In this document: positions 21,948 to 30,988 of the stretch, one piece after another | How positions within the stretch are numbered: the first letter of the stretch is position 1 | Layout of the letters: the number at the start of each line of letters is the position of its first letter | DNA from: Phycisphaerae bacterium | Lineage (GTDB): Bacteria > Planctomycetota > Phycisphaerae > UBA1845 > Fen-1342 | DNA length: 64,000 nt | Direction: 5' to 3' | Assembly: GCA_017999985.1 (NCBI GenBank) | Contig: JAGNKU010000007.1 | Location: 124,001-188,000 of the forward strand | Program-made: the position numbers and the translations under genes | Notes under the pieces: model-generated | What the model was told of the DNA's origin: nothing | Databases searched by the model: none | What the model saw: the letters and a program-made list of their open reading frames with translations, nothing else

Positions 21948-24662
21948 CTAACCAGGGCTGCCGCTGCTCGTCGCGGGCCCGCACAACACGGGAAACCGCG
22001 GACACAGCGTGGCCCGCACGCAATCCAAGACCTCCGCGGGACTGCCCCGCGCAGTCGCCTCGGCCAGCAGACGCTCCAAGGCGTCGGCGGTCGATTCCGG
22101 CGTGGCGCCGATGGCCTGCAGGCCTTCCTCAAGCTGCCCCGCGGCCAGCCGAGAGAACGCCAGTTGCCGCTGAAACGGGCCGACCAGCTCCTCGTACTTC
22201 TGCTCCTGGATCACCGGCAACCGCCGAATGGCCTCATCTACCAACCGGGCCGCCTCTTCCGCCCGCGCTGCCCCGCCGCGCAGCAGGTAATCGGCCTGCT
22301 CCGCCAGCGCTACCGACTGCAGCGTCGGAAACCGCGGACGCAGCGGCGCGTAAAGCTCCGCGGCGCGCGCCGCTCGTTCGGCCGCGCCGACCAGATCGCC
22401 GCGCAGCGCCAGCCACGCCGCCGCCAGGCGCTGTGTCTCCCCCGCGCGGGACGCGATGATCGCTTCGATGTCCGTCTCGGGCGTGATCGGTCCGGCCGCC
22501 GCCACAAACTGGCTCAGCACCGCCTCGAAGCCCGGCTGACTCCCCAGTTGACGTAGCACGTGCGTCCAGAACTGCTGCGCGCCGCGCCGGCTCTCCGCCA
22601 CGAACGGCAGCGTGTCCATGAACCGCAGCGCATCGCGCAGCAGGCCCACGTGCGCGTCCAGCCCCGCCGGGTAGCGCGTCAGCGCCAACAGGGTGTCCAC
22701 GTCGAACGGCGTCCGCTCCCGTTGCCGCAGCCAGGCCCGCCGGGCCCGCTCCGCCCACTCGGCGGCCGCCTGCGGCGCCGCCTGTCCATTCACCACAGCC
22801 AGCCACTCGGCGCACCGCGCCGCCGTCGCGTCCGTCTGCTCCAGCGCCGGGGTCACTTGAGTGAGTTCCAGCGCCTCGCCATACGCCGCCTCCGCCAGCG
22901 GCGCCGCTTTCGCTGCCGTCGCTGGTGACGGTTCGGCGATGAAGGCGCGCATCGCCTCACGCGCCATCCCCACGCGGTACTCCAGCGCCGCCTTGCGCGC
23001 GGCCGTCACCCGCACCGGATCCAGCAACCGCGACTCCGCCACGCGAATCGCCGCCTCGGCCGCTGCATAGTCCTGCCGGAGTTCGGCGACCGACGCCGCT
23101 TGCTCCGCGACCACGCCGGACCAGTTGCGCAGCCCCGCCCAGCCGGCCGCCCCGGATGCCGCGAGGCAGACCAGCGCCGCCAGCACCCACGAATGCTTGG
23201 CAGGCGTGCCGGCCGCGTGCGAAGCCGCACCCGCGCCACGCGGCGTCAACGGCCCCGCCACCGCCCACAACGCCCCCAACAGCGTGAAAAGGATCGGCGC
23301 CGCCCCCGGCAGGCGCAGCGACACCCCCGTCAGCGCGTCGGCCATCAACGCCGCAATGCTGCCCGTTAGCGCTAGATGGAGCCAGCGCTCCCGCCCCGGT
23401 GTGCTGGCCCGCAGCAAGGCCGACGCCGCAAACAGCGACGCCACGAACCCGCCGACATACGTCACGCCCCCGAGCAGGCCGATCTCCGTGAGCACCTCCA
23501 GCACTTCGTTGTGTGCATGCTCCACGATTTCGCCCATGAACGCCGCCGGGTCGAGCGCCCGGTCGCGAACTGCATAGACGCCGGCCAGACGCGGGTATGA
23601 GCCGGCCCCCTGCCCGGCCATCCGCGCCCACGACGACGCATTCCACAGCTCGGACGCATACCGCCAGGCGTAGATCCGGAAGCGGACGGTTGCGCCGCGC
23701 GCCATGGTCACGTCCAGGTGCGAGCTGTGGAACCACCACGTGCCGGCCCCCATCACGCCCAGTGCAAACACCAGCGACAACGCCCAGCGCAGCCGCCGCC
23801 CCACCTGAAACAGCCCGATCACGACCAGCCCGGCCGCCAGCCCCAGCAGCGCTCCCCGCGCCCCCGTCAGCACCTGGCACCAGATCAGCGGTACCAGCAT
23901 CACACCCGCCCACGCCGCCCGCCCGAGCGCGCCGCGACGCCGCTCACGGACGAACTCGAGGACCGCCGACACCCCCGTCGCCACCGCGATCAACACCCCC
24001 GGCAGCAGCACCGCCGCCAGCACATTGGGGTTCCCGATCGGGAACCCGGGCCGGTGCGCGGGATTGCGTTCGTGCACGTACCAGATGCACAAGACCGCCC
24101 CCAGCGCCGAGATCGCCGTCAGCCCATGGAGCAGCCCCGGCAGGTGCCGGCGTTGCAGCGTGCCCGCCAGGCTCACCGCCCAGCACAGGTGCAGCGCGTA
24201 AAGCAGCGCCTGCCCCCGCGCGATCGCCGCGTCGCCCGCCCACAGGCTGCTGAGCAGGGAGAGCAGCACCCACCCCGCCAGCAACAACTGCGCCGACCCC
24301 GCCGGCCCAGACCGCAGGGGGCCCACGGCCGCCCGGGTCAGCAGCGTGCACGCCGCCAGCAGCAGCATCCCCAGGGCCGCCGCCAGGTGAAACACCAGAT
24401 CCTTCACTTCCACCCCCCGGACCGTGGCCAGCCGGCCGTTCAAGGACATCCACTCCGTCAGCCGATGCAGCAGGGAGTGAGGACTCCAGGGGATCGCACC
24501 AGGATAGGTCTGCCCCGGCGGCGGACTGAGCAGGAAGAACGTGCCGGCGAGCAGCAGCCACGCCAGCAGCAGTGCGGTCCGCGAGCAGGTGCGCGCCGCG
24601 GACCCGGGCGGATCGGTGTGTGTGGCCGCGAGCGCGATTTCGGTATTCACAGCCCTGCGCAC
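21948..24662 (-). CDS. O-antigen ligase-like membrane protein with helical C-terminal half
   Basis: A 904-residue protein. The first half has about a dozen hydrophobic segments. The Wzy_C/O-antigen ligase region lies around residues 300-420, with GAGSYPRL and the motif EIVEHAHNEVLEVLTEIGLLGG, typical of WaaL and PglL-type enzymes that transfer lipid-linked glycans. The C-terminal ~400 residues are Ala/Arg/Glu-rich helical sequence suggestive of TPR-like repeats, as in large O-antigen ligase fusions of Planctomycetota. It starts at GTG-24662, with in-frame GTG-24650 also possible. It is divergent from murC, with about 146 bases between, and lies 17 bases upstream of the GH172-like gene. Acceptor (lipid A-core, protein or teichoic-like polymer) is unknown. 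Confidence 0.82.
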   Translation of the reverse strand: MRRAVNTEIALAATHTDPPGSAARTCSRTALLLAWLLLAGTFFLLSPPPGQTYPGAIPWSPHSLLHRLTEWMSLNGRLATVRGVEVKDLVFHLAAALGMLLLAACTLLTRAAVGPLRSGPAGSAQLLLAGWVLLSLLSSLWAGDAAIARGQALLYALHLCWAVSLAGTLQRRHLPGLLHGLTAISALGAVLCIWYVHERNPAHRPGFPIGNPNVLAAVLLPGVLIAVATGVSAVLEFVRERRRGALGRAAWAGVMLVPLIWCQVLTGARGALLGLAAGLVVIGLFQVGRRLRWALSLVFALGVMGAGTWWFHSSHLDVTMARGATVRFRIYAWRYASELWNASSWARMAGQGAGSYPRLAGVYAVRDRALDPAAFMGEIVEHAHNEVLEVLTEIGLLGGVTYVGGFVASLFAASALLRASTPGRERWLHLALTGSIAALMADALTGVSLRLPGAAPILFTLLGALWAVAGPLTPRGAGAASHAAGTPAKHSWVLAALVCLAASGAAGWAGLRNWSGVVAEQAASVAELRQDYAAAEAAIRVAESRLLDPVRVTAARKAALEYRVGMAREAMRAFIAEPSPATAAKAAPLAEAAYGEALELTQVTPALEQTDATAARCAEWLAVVNGQAAPQAAAEWAERARRAWLRQRERTPFDVDTLLALTRYPAGLDAHVGLLRDALRFMDTLPFVAESRRGAQQFWTHVLRQLGSQPGFEAVLSQFVAAAGPITPETDIEAIIASRAGETQRLAAAWLALRGDLVGAAERAARAAELYAPLRPRFPTLQSVALAEQADYLLRGGAARAEEAARLVDEAIRRLPVIQEQKYEELVGPFQRQLAFSRLAAGQLEEGLQAIGATPESTADALERLLAEATARGSPAEVLDCVRATLCPRFPVLCGPATSSGSPG

Positions 24663-24808
24663 CTGCTACAATGCCCGGCGCGGTCACGAGCTTGCGGTTC
24701 GTCACGGATGGCGAACAACCGCGCCCCAGAAGCGGAGAGTATAGCCTCGATCCTCCAAGCGACGAGCCCCTCTGGGCCAAACATGGATGCGACGGATGGG
24801 CGGTACGT

Positions 24809-26257
24809 ATGACGCAAGTTGCCGTTTCGATGAGCGCCCCGCGCTGCGATTCGCGCGTGATTCCCGGCGAGCTTGAAAAACTGCGCATTCACCTGGTCGG
24901 CATCGGCGGCTGCGGCATGTCCGCGCTCGCCACCCTGTTGCTGCGCCGCGGCACGCGCATCAGCGGCACCGATGCACGCGCATCGGCCGAGCTGGAACGC
25001 CTCGCCGCGTGCGGCGCGCACGTGACCACCGTGCAGACCGCTGCCGCGCTTCCGCCCGGCGCCGAGCTGGTCGTCGCGTCCGCCGCCATCCCCGCGGACC
25101 ACCCGGAGCTGCTCGAGGCGCGCCGCCGCGGTGTGCCCATCGTCAAGTACGCCGAGCTGCTCGGCGCGGTCATGTCACGCTACGACGGCATCGCCATCAG
25201 CGGCACCCACGGCAAGAGTACGACCACCGCCTGGCTCGCGTTCGTTCTCCGCCAGGCCGGCCGCGACCCCAGCTTCGTCGTCGGCGCGACGGTCGCGCAG
25301 CTCGGCGGCGGCAGCGGCGCCGGCGCCGGCCGGCACTTCGTGGCCGAAGCCTGCGAGTACGACCGATCGTTCCTGAACCTGCGTCCCCGGCGGGCGGTGA
25401 TCCTGAACATCGAGGAAGACCACCTCGACTGCTACAAGGACATCGACGCCATCCGCGCGGCCTTCGCGGCCTTCGCCCAACAGGTGCCCGACGACGGGCT
25501 GGTGGTGCTCAATGCCCAGGACGTCCGCTGTCGCGCGCTGCGGCCCGCAGTCACCGCGCGCGTGGAGACGTTCGGGTGTGACGAGCACGTTACCTGGCGT
25601 GCCACCGACATCACGCTCATCGACGGCCGCTATGCCTTCAACGTCGTCCACGACGGCACGCTGCTCGGTCGCGTGCACCCGGCCCTGCCCGGCCGTCACA
25701 ACGTGGACAACGCCCTCGCCGTCATCGCGCTGGCCCACGACAGCGGCGTGCCGTGGTCGGAGATGCAGCGCGGCCTGCACGAGTTCGCGGGCGCCCGGCG
25801 GCGGCTGGAGCTGCGCGGCGAAGTGGCCGGACGGACGATTCTGGATGACTACGCCCACCACCCGACCGAAATTCGCGCGACGCTCAAAGCCGCCCGCGAG
25901 CGCTTCAATCCGAAGCGGCTGTGGTGTGTCTTCCAGCCGCACCAACACTCGCGCACGCGCTTCCTACTGACCGATTTCGCGCAGAGCTTCAGCTACGCCG
26001 ACCGCGTCGTCGTCCCCGACATTTACTTCGTCCGCGACAGCCAGCGCGAGCGCGAGCTGGTCTGCGCGCAGGACCTCGTCAACGAGATTCAGGGCCGCGG
26101 CGGCGACGCCACGTTCATCCCGCAGTTTGACGCGATCGTCGCGCTGCTGGCCCAGGAAACGCAGCCGGGGGATATCATTCTGACCATGGGCGCTGGAAAC
26201 ATCTGGAAGGTCGCCGATGAGCTGGTGCAGCGGCTTGGAGGACATCTGCCGGCGTGA
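24809..26257 (+). CDS. murC: UDP-N-acetylmuramate--L-alanine ligase
   Basis: Adds L-Ala to UDP-MurNAc, the first amino-acid step of peptidoglycan precursor synthesis in the cytoplasm. The N-terminal Rossmann motif is GIGGCGMSALA, the ATP loop GTHGKSTTTAW lies at about 132, and the middle domain has HFVAEACEYDRSFL and LNIEEDHLDCY. The C-terminal ligase domain contains DDYAHHPTEI. At 482 residues it is of usual size. I place the start at ATG-24809; ATG-24830 is also possible, and the open frame extends upstream without homology. It overlaps murB by 41 bases. Intact mur genes agree with newer evidence that Planctomycetota make peptidoglycan. Confidence 0.95.
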   Translation: MTQVAVSMSAPRCDSRVIPGELEKLRIHLVGIGGCGMSALATLLLRRGTRISGTDARASAELERLAACGAHVTTVQTAAALPPGAELVVASAAIPADHPELLEARRRGVPIVKYAELLGAVMSRYDGIAISGTHGKSTTTAWLAFVLRQAGRDPSFVVGATVAQLGGGSGAGAGRHFVAEACEYDRSFLNLRPRRAVILNIEEDHLDCYKDIDAIRAAFAAFAQQVPDDGLVVLNAQDVRCRALRPAVTARVETFGCDEHVTWRATDITLIDGRYAFNVVHDGTLLGRVHPALPGRHNVDNALAVIALAHDSGVPWSEMQRGLHEFAGARRRLELRGEVAGRTILDDYAHHPTEIRATLKAARERFNPKRLWCVFQPHQHSRTRFLLTDFAQSFSYADRVVVPDIYFVRDSQRERELVCAQDLVNEIQGRGGDATFIPQFDAIVALLAQETQPGDIILTMGAGNIWKVADELVQRLGGHLPA

Positions 26258-27098
26258 TGTCCCGCTGTCCGAGCACACCTGGTACGGGCTCGGCGGGCCG
26301 GCCCGCTGGTTCGTCACTCCCCGCAGCGAGGACGAGCTGGCGACCGTCCTGGCGCGCTGTGCCGCGCAGGCCGTTCCCTGGCGCATCCTCGGCCGCGGCG
26401 CCAACGTCCTCGTCCGCGACGCAGGCGTCGACGCCGCCGTCATTCACCTGACCGGCCGCGCCTGGGAAGCCATCCGTTTTGAAGACCCACTGGTCCACGT
26501 CGCCGGCGGGGCGGATTTCACGCGGGTCGTGAAGCAGGCAGTCGAGCGCGGGCTGGTCGGCCTCGAAAACCTCGCCGGCATCCCCGGCAGCATGGGCGGC
26601 ATCATCCACATGAACGCCGGCGGGCGCTACGGCTCGATCGCGCAGTACGTCCGCGACGCGCACCTCATGACCCCGGACGGCCAACGCCTGACCCGCAGCG
26701 CGGCGCAGCTTGGTTTCACCTATCGCCACTGTGCGCTCGCGGGCGCCATCGTCACCGCGGTGACGCTCGCGCTGCAGCCCGGCGACCGCGCTGCGGCGCG
26801 CGCGCGCTTCCGCGAAATCTGGACCGCGAAGCACGCCACCCAGCCGCCCGTGTCCGCAAAGTCCGCCGGTTGCATCTTCAAGAATCCCCCCGGCCACGCC
26901 GCCGGCAAGTTGATCGACGAGGCCGGTCTCAAAGGCACGCGCCGCGGCGGCGCGGAGATCAGCCCGCGCCACGCGAACTTCATCGTGGCTCACCCTGGCG
27001 CGCGGACCCAGGACGTGTTAGACTTGATCGCACTCGTCCAGGAGCGTGTGTATCACGCCACCGGCCTGACCCTGGAGCTCGAGGTCGAGCTCTGGTGA
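26217..27098 (+). CDS. murB: UDP-N-acetylenolpyruvoylglucosamine reductase
   Basis: FAD-dependent reductase that makes UDP-MurNAc from the enolpyruvyl intermediate. FAD-binding blocks are seen in ILGRGANVLVRDAGV and GLENLAGIPGSMGGIIHMNAGG. The proton-donor loop reads SAGCIFKNP, with Cys where the E. coli enzyme has Ser; this substitution occurs in many bacterial MurB enzymes. At 293 residues it is a short, type II-like MurB without the Tyr-loop insertion. The start overlaps the murC end by 41 bases and ddl follows after 14 bases, so murC-murB-ddl-ftsQ is one transcription unit. Confidence 0.95.
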   Translation: MSWCSGLEDICRRDVPLSEHTWYGLGGPARWFVTPRSEDELATVLARCAAQAVPWRILGRGANVLVRDAGVDAAVIHLTGRAWEAIRFEDPLVHVAGGADFTRVVKQAVERGLVGLENLAGIPGSMGGIIHMNAGGRYGSIAQYVRDAHLMTPDGQRLTRSAAQLGFTYRHCALAGAIVTAVTLALQPGDRAAARARFREIWTAKHATQPPVSAKSAGCIFKNPPGHAAGKLIDEAGLKGTRRGGAEISPRHANFIVAHPGARTQDVLDLIALVQERVYHATGLTLELEVELW

Positions 27099-27112
27099 AG
27101 GGAGTTTTCGGC

Positions 27113-28060
27113 ATGCCTAGTCCATCGTCGGCCAATCCGCCGGCCCGCCCGCGCAAGTTGCGCGTGACCGTCCTCTGCGGCGGCCCCAGCGCCGAGCGCG
27201 AGATCAGCCTCGCTTCCGGCCAGGCCGTCGCGGAAGCGCTGCGCCGCAACGGTCACGACGTGTTCGTCGCGGACATCGGCCCCGACCAGCTCGCGGCCCT
27301 CGATCAGCCCGCCGACGTCGTGTTCCCTGCTCTCCACGGCCCCTTCGGTGAAGACGGGACGGTACAGCGCTTGCTCGCCGAGCGCGACCTGCCGTTCGTG
27401 GGGTCCGATGCCCGCGCCTCCGCGCTGGCGATGGACAAGGCCGCGACGAAGGAAGCCGTCATCGCCGCCGGCATCCCAACACCAGCCTACGAAGTGTGGG
27501 ACGCCGTCACGCTGCGCACGCGGCCAGCTCCCCGCCTGAGCTGGCCCGTGATCGTCAAGCCGGTGGACCAGGGCAGCAGCGTCGCGACCAACATCGTCCG
27601 CGAAGCCGCCGGCTTCCCGCCGGCCGTCCGCCTGGCCGTGGACCAGTTCGGCCGGGCCCTCGTGGAACAGTTCATCGCCGGCGAGGAAATCACGGTGGGC
27701 ATCCTCGGCGACCAGGCCCTGCCGCCGATCTGCATCCGCCCCAAGCGCCAATTCTACGACTTCGAGGCCAAATACCGGGACAACGCGACCGAATACTTGT
27801 TCGACGCCGGCTATCCGGCGCGCGTCTTCGAGGACGCGCAGGCGCTCAGCCGGCAGGTGTTCGCGCGGCTCGGCTGTCGCCACTTGGCGCGCATCGACTG
27901 GATGGTGGACCAGGAACAGCGGCTGTGGTTCCTCGAAGTGAACACGTTGCCGGGCTTCACGAGCCATTCGCTGGTGCCGAAAGCTGCGGCCCGCGCGGGT
28001 CTCTCGTTCGACGCCCTCGTCGACCGCCTCGTGTACATGGCCCTCGGGGAGTCATCGTGA
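27113..28060 (+). CDS. ddl: D-alanine--D-alanine ligase
   Basis: ATP-grasp enzyme joining two D-Ala for the pentapeptide terminus. Recognised by VLCGGPSAEREISLASG, VFPALHGPFGEDGTVQ, VIVKPVDQGSS and the C-terminal signature FLEVNTLPGFTSHSLVPKAA, which holds metal- and D-Ala-binding residues. The start ATG-27113 is preceded by AGGGAG eight bases upstream. The 315 residues match Ddl (about 300-360). The stop overlaps the ftsQ-like GTG start (GTGA). The product supplies the substrate trimmed by the PBP4-type enzyme encoded at 19316-20764. Confidence 0.95.
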   Translation: MPSPSSANPPARPRKLRVTVLCGGPSAEREISLASGQAVAEALRRNGHDVFVADIGPDQLAALDQPADVVFPALHGPFGEDGTVQRLLAERDLPFVGSDARASALAMDKAATKEAVIAAGIPTPAYEVWDAVTLRTRPAPRLSWPVIVKPVDQGSSVATNIVREAAGFPPAVRLAVDQFGRALVEQFIAGEEITVGILGDQALPPICIRPKRQFYDFEAKYRDNATEYLFDAGYPARVFEDAQALSRQVFARLGCRHLARIDWMVDQEQRLWFLEVNTLPGFTSHSLVPKAAARAGLSFDALVDRLVYMALGESS

Positions 28061-29007
28061 AAGGAGCCGCCCCGCGACGCCCGCTGACGCGCAACGCGAT
28101 CACCACGTCGCGCCGGAGCGCCGCATCGGTGACAACCTGGCCCCTGTGGCAGAAGCTCGGCCGGGTCCTCGGCTGGGCACTCACCTTCGCCGCGGTTGGC
28201 TGGGGCCTGCAACGGCTGGGCGCGTTCGTGCTCGCCCCCCGCCCCGACATCGAGTGCCGCCTGGAATGGCTGGATCTGCCGCCGTGGCTCTCCGCTCCCG
28301 CGGGGGCGCCCATGCTGCGCCAGATCCAGGACGCCGCCGGCCTGGCGCCCAGCGACGATATCCACGACCCCATGCTCTGCCAGCGCGTCGCCGAGGGCCT
28401 GCTGAACTCCGCCTGGGTGGCCGAGATCAAGCGCGTGACCAAGCACCCGGACGGCCGCATCCGTGTCCAGGCCGTCTACCGCGACCCGTTCGCATTTGTC
28501 GAAGCCGGGGGCGTGGCATACCTGGTTGATCGCCACGGCGTGCGTCTGCCGTACCAGCACGACCTGGCTGTGATCGAGGCACTCGATCCCAACGTGTGGA
28601 ACAACTGGCTGCTCATCACCGGCGTGAGCGAGCCCGTTCCGGAGGTGGGCCGCGCCTGGCCCGGCCCCGATCTCGCCGCCGGACTGCGCCTCGTCGACTA
28701 TTTGAAAGAAGCGACTTCGCGCGGGGAAGTGCCGTTCCGCTCGTCGCTGCGTACGGTCAACGTGGCGAACTACAGCCAGCGCAAGTTCCAATACGAGGGC
28801 CGACTCCGCATCGGCTTGATTTATGCGGGGTACTATATTCATTGGGGCCTGCCGCCTGGCGAGGAAGCCGGGATCGAGCCCCCCGCGAGCCGCAAGCTGC
28901 AGTTGCTGGCGTACGAATATGCGACCCACGGCCAACTGCCCGTGAACGATCTGGATGTCCGCTACTTCGAAAAGGCGCGCCCCGGAAAACCGGGGCTTCG
29001 GCACTGA
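28057..29007 (+). CDS. ftsQ: FtsQ/DivIB-like cell-division protein
   Basis: A 316-residue bitopic protein: a basic cytoplasmic tail, one membrane helix (about 31-58, LGRVLGWALTFAAVGWGLQRL), then an extracytoplasmic region. The GTG start overlaps the ddl stop and is preceded by GGGGAG five bases upstream. FtsQ sits after ddl in the classical dcw cluster, and the pattern WVAEIKRVTKHPDGRIRVQAVYRDPFAFVEAGGVAYLVDRHGVRL matches the FtsQ beta-domain layout (PxxAxV...LVDxxGV, given here only as a motif idea). No ftsA or ftsZ follows, in line with Planctomycetota lacking FtsZ. Identity rests on gene order and this domain; sequence similarity is modest. Confidence 0.75.
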   Translation: MKGAAPRRPLTRNAITTSRRSAASVTTWPLWQKLGRVLGWALTFAAVGWGLQRLGAFVLAPRPDIECRLEWLDLPPWLSAPAGAPMLRQIQDAAGLAPSDDIHDPMLCQRVAEGLLNSAWVAEIKRVTKHPDGRIRVQAVYRDPFAFVEAGGVAYLVDRHGVRLPYQHDLAVIEALDPNVWNNWLLITGVSEPVPEVGRAWPGPDLAAGLRLVDYLKEATSRGEVPFRSSLRTVNVANYSQRKFQYEGRLRIGLIYAGYYIHWGLPPGEEAGIEPPASRKLQLLAYEYATHGQLPVNDLDVRYFEKARPGKPGLRH

Positions 29008-29042
29008 GCCCTGTGCCCGGCGAAAGCCGAGGAGTGCGATCT

Positions 29043-29855
29043 ATGCCTACCAATGACTGGCCACGCATGGTCTTCGACGCCCTCAAAGAGCACATCCCGC
29101 CGGGCGCTGAGTGGGTCCCGCTGGCCGCGGCCGGCCTGACCGCTGCGATCGGACTCGTTTTCATGGTGAAGGGCGCCCGCCTCGCGCCGTACCTCGCCGC
29201 CCTCGTGTTCGCGGCACTGGGCGCCGGCGCCGGGCCGCTGATCGCGCACTACGGCGGGACGCCGCTCTGGCCGACCGTCGCCGGCGCGGGCGCCGTGGGA
29301 CTCGTGCTGGGCGTACTGCTCTTCCGCGTGTGGCTCGCCGTGCTCGTGGGCACCTGCCTCACACTCGCGTCGCTGTCCATTTACAGCGGGCAGGTTTTGC
29401 GCAACCCCCTGAACGAGTATCTCACCGCCGGCCTGAATAGCGAGCAACAACTCGTCACGCTTCCGGACGCCGCCAATGCCGCCGCGTCCACCGACTGGCA
29501 GGCCAAGCTGACCGATCTATGGAACTACCTGGGCACCCACGTGCCGAACTTCCAGGTCAGCATTGTTGCCATCGCCATCTCAACCGGACTCGCCGGCCTG
29601 GTCTTCGGTCTCGCCCTGCCCAAGATGGCCCGCGCGTTCTGGGCGGCCTCGTTCGGCACCGCCCTGCTCGCCGTCGCCGCGCTGGCCATCATGCAGGTGA
29701 GCTGGCCCGCTGGGAAGGAATGGCTCAGCGGCCAGCGCGGCCTCATCGTCGCCGGCGCGCTCTGGCTGATCTCGCTCATCTACAACTGGGCCGATGTGCA
29801 CGGCCTGCGCGCACCCAAGCCGCCGCCGGCCGAACCGAAGCAGGCCACCGCCTGA
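29043..29855 (+). CDS. Multi-pass membrane protein of unknown function
   Basis: A 270-residue hydrophobic protein with about seven membrane segments. Five lie in the first ~125 residues (LAAAGLTAAIGLVFMVKG, LAALVFAALGAGAGPLIAHY, AGAVGLVLGVLLF, AVLVGTCLTLASLSIY) and three after a soluble loop of about 60 residues (NFQVSIVAIAISTGLAGLVFGLAL onward). GGAG eight bases before ATG-29043 sets the start. I do not recognise the family; the pattern resembles TM198/DUF4203-type proteins. It follows ftsQ by 35 bases and is followed by another membrane protein with similar segment spacing, possibly a distant paralogue, so both may work at the envelope with the dcw products (inference). Confidence 0.7.
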   Translation: MPTNDWPRMVFDALKEHIPPGAEWVPLAAAGLTAAIGLVFMVKGARLAPYLAALVFAALGAGAGPLIAHYGGTPLWPTVAGAGAVGLVLGVLLFRVWLAVLVGTCLTLASLSIYSGQVLRNPLNEYLTAGLNSEQQLVTLPDAANAAASTDWQAKLTDLWNYLGTHVPNFQVSIVAIAISTGLAGLVFGLALPKMARAFWAASFGTALLAVAALAIMQVSWPAGKEWLSGQRGLIVAGALWLISLIYNWADVHGLRAPKPPPAEPKQATA

Positions 29856-30008
29856 GCCGCACACGCTGCCGGGAGGTGTTCTCGGACGTAACCTCAGCAC
29901 GCACTCCCCGGCCGGATGTCTGCAGCAGGTCGTGATTCGGCCGCCTCTCAAAGTAAACGATATACACCGACAGCCGGACGCTTAATCCATGCGCGCCAGG
30001 AGTCACCG

Positions 30009-30677
30009 TTGCTCCCGTATCAACACGCGGTATTCAGTTGGATCGCCGAGCAGGCGGGCTTGACGGGCGCGGTCATCTTCGCTGCGGGGCTCCTGTCCGC
30101 CTTCTACGGCTTCCGCTTCCTCCGTTTCCTCCTGATGATCGCCTGTGCCGGGCTGGGGTACGTGGGCGGGTGGCTGCTCACTGAGCACGTCGGGCAGCCG
30201 CCACTCGTCTGCGGCGCCGCCGGCGCGATCGCCGCCGGCCTGCTCGGCCTCGCGTGGCCGACGCCGGCGGTCGCGGTCGGCAGCGGCGGCACCTGGGCCT
30301 TGCTGGCCGCGTACATCGGCAGCCAGGTGGGCCTGAAAGGTCCGGCGCTTTGGATCGGCGTGGGGCTGCTCGGCGGTATCGGCCTGCTCATGACACTGGT
30401 GTGCCGCCGCGCGATGACCTTGCTGCTGACCAGCCTGCACGGGGCGGCGTGGATGATTATCGGGTTCGTGGGGGCGGCGTGCGCGTTCATGCCCGCCGTC
30501 GGGGCCACGTTCAAGAGCTGGGCCAGCGGGCCGTCGTACGTCGTGCCCATCCTGCTGCTGATGCTGGTGGCCACCGGATACTCGTGCCAGGCCAATGCCC
30601 GGCAGGGTGATATCCGCAGCGGCGTGCAGGACGGCGTGCGCGTCGCCCCGCCGCGGACCGCGGCGCGCCCGGGGTAG
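30009..30677 (+). CDS. Second multi-pass membrane protein, DUF4203-like
   Basis: The open frame begins at 29916, but I choose TTG-30009, because AGGAG lies six bases upstream and the first membrane segment follows soon after. This gives 222 residues with about six helices (GAVIFAAGLLSAFYGFRFL, FLLMIACAGLGYVGGWLLTEH, GAAGAIAAGLLGLAW, AVAVGSGGTWALLAAYIGS, IGVGLLGGIGLLMTLVC, PILLLMLVATGYSCQ). The Gly-rich small-residue helices resemble TM198/DUF4203 proteins. A short, polar, Arg-rich tail ends the protein. No catalytic motif is visible. It is probably co-transcribed with the preceding gene. Confidence 0.65.
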   Translation: MLPYQHAVFSWIAEQAGLTGAVIFAAGLLSAFYGFRFLRFLLMIACAGLGYVGGWLLTEHVGQPPLVCGAAGAIAAGLLGLAWPTPAVAVGSGGTWALLAAYIGSQVGLKGPALWIGVGLLGGIGLLMTLVCRRAMTLLLTSLHGAAWMIIGFVGAACAFMPAVGATFKSWASGPSYVVPILLLMLVATGYSCQANARQGDIRSGVQDGVRVAPPRTAARPG

Positions 30678-30697
30678 CCGAGCTGTCGAGTTCTTAG

Positions 30698-30725
30698 TTG
30701 ACATCCCCGCCCCAGCCGATAAAGT
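30698..30725 (+). promoter_or_regulatory. Promoter of thrS-infC
   Basis: A perfect TTGACA at 30698-30703 and TAAAGT at 30720-30725 are spaced by 16 bases. The predicted transcript starts about 30732, leaving a leader of roughly 255 bases before the thrS ATG. The long leader contains the structured segment at 30836-30918. Confidence 0.6.
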
Positions 30726-30835
30726 GCTGAGTGTATCATCTGGTGGGACCGTTTCTGGTCACGACCCGGTTCGGGACGCCCAGGTCGCCGCGCCCGGGTA
30801 CAGGATGGCTGTTTTGTGGCATGATGGATCACGGG

Positions 30836-30918
30836 GTTGAAACGTGAGCGAGCCGTCCAGCGGAGGGAGCGCCGGCAGCGCGCTCGCCCGCCCGTCCAGT
30901 TCGTTCCCGCGTTTCAAC
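30836..30918 (+). promoter_or_regulatory. Structured thrS leader RNA, possible autoregulatory element
   Basis: GTTGAAACG (30836-30844) and CGTTTCAAC (30910-30918) form a perfect 9-base closing stem. Inside, GCGAGC (30848-30853) can pair with GCTCGC (30882-30887). Alternatively GAGCGC (30867-30872) can pair with GCGCTC (30880-30885). The two inner helices share bases and exclude each other. Threonyl-tRNA synthetase of E. coli represses its own mRNA through leader structures, so this is a plausible control element; it matches no riboswitch I know. The rest of the 311-base gap 30678-30988 shows only the promoter. Confidence 0.45.
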
Positions 30919-30988
30919 GGCCGGCTTCCTACCCGCCATCGCCGGCCTGGCCCCACGCTCCCCACACGCCCATGAGGATCACCTCTCC

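Noticed and set aside
30726-30988. T-box riboswitch upstream of thrS
   Set aside because: No T-box consensus or antiterminator with T-tract was seen; the structure is better described as a generic leader with alternative helices.
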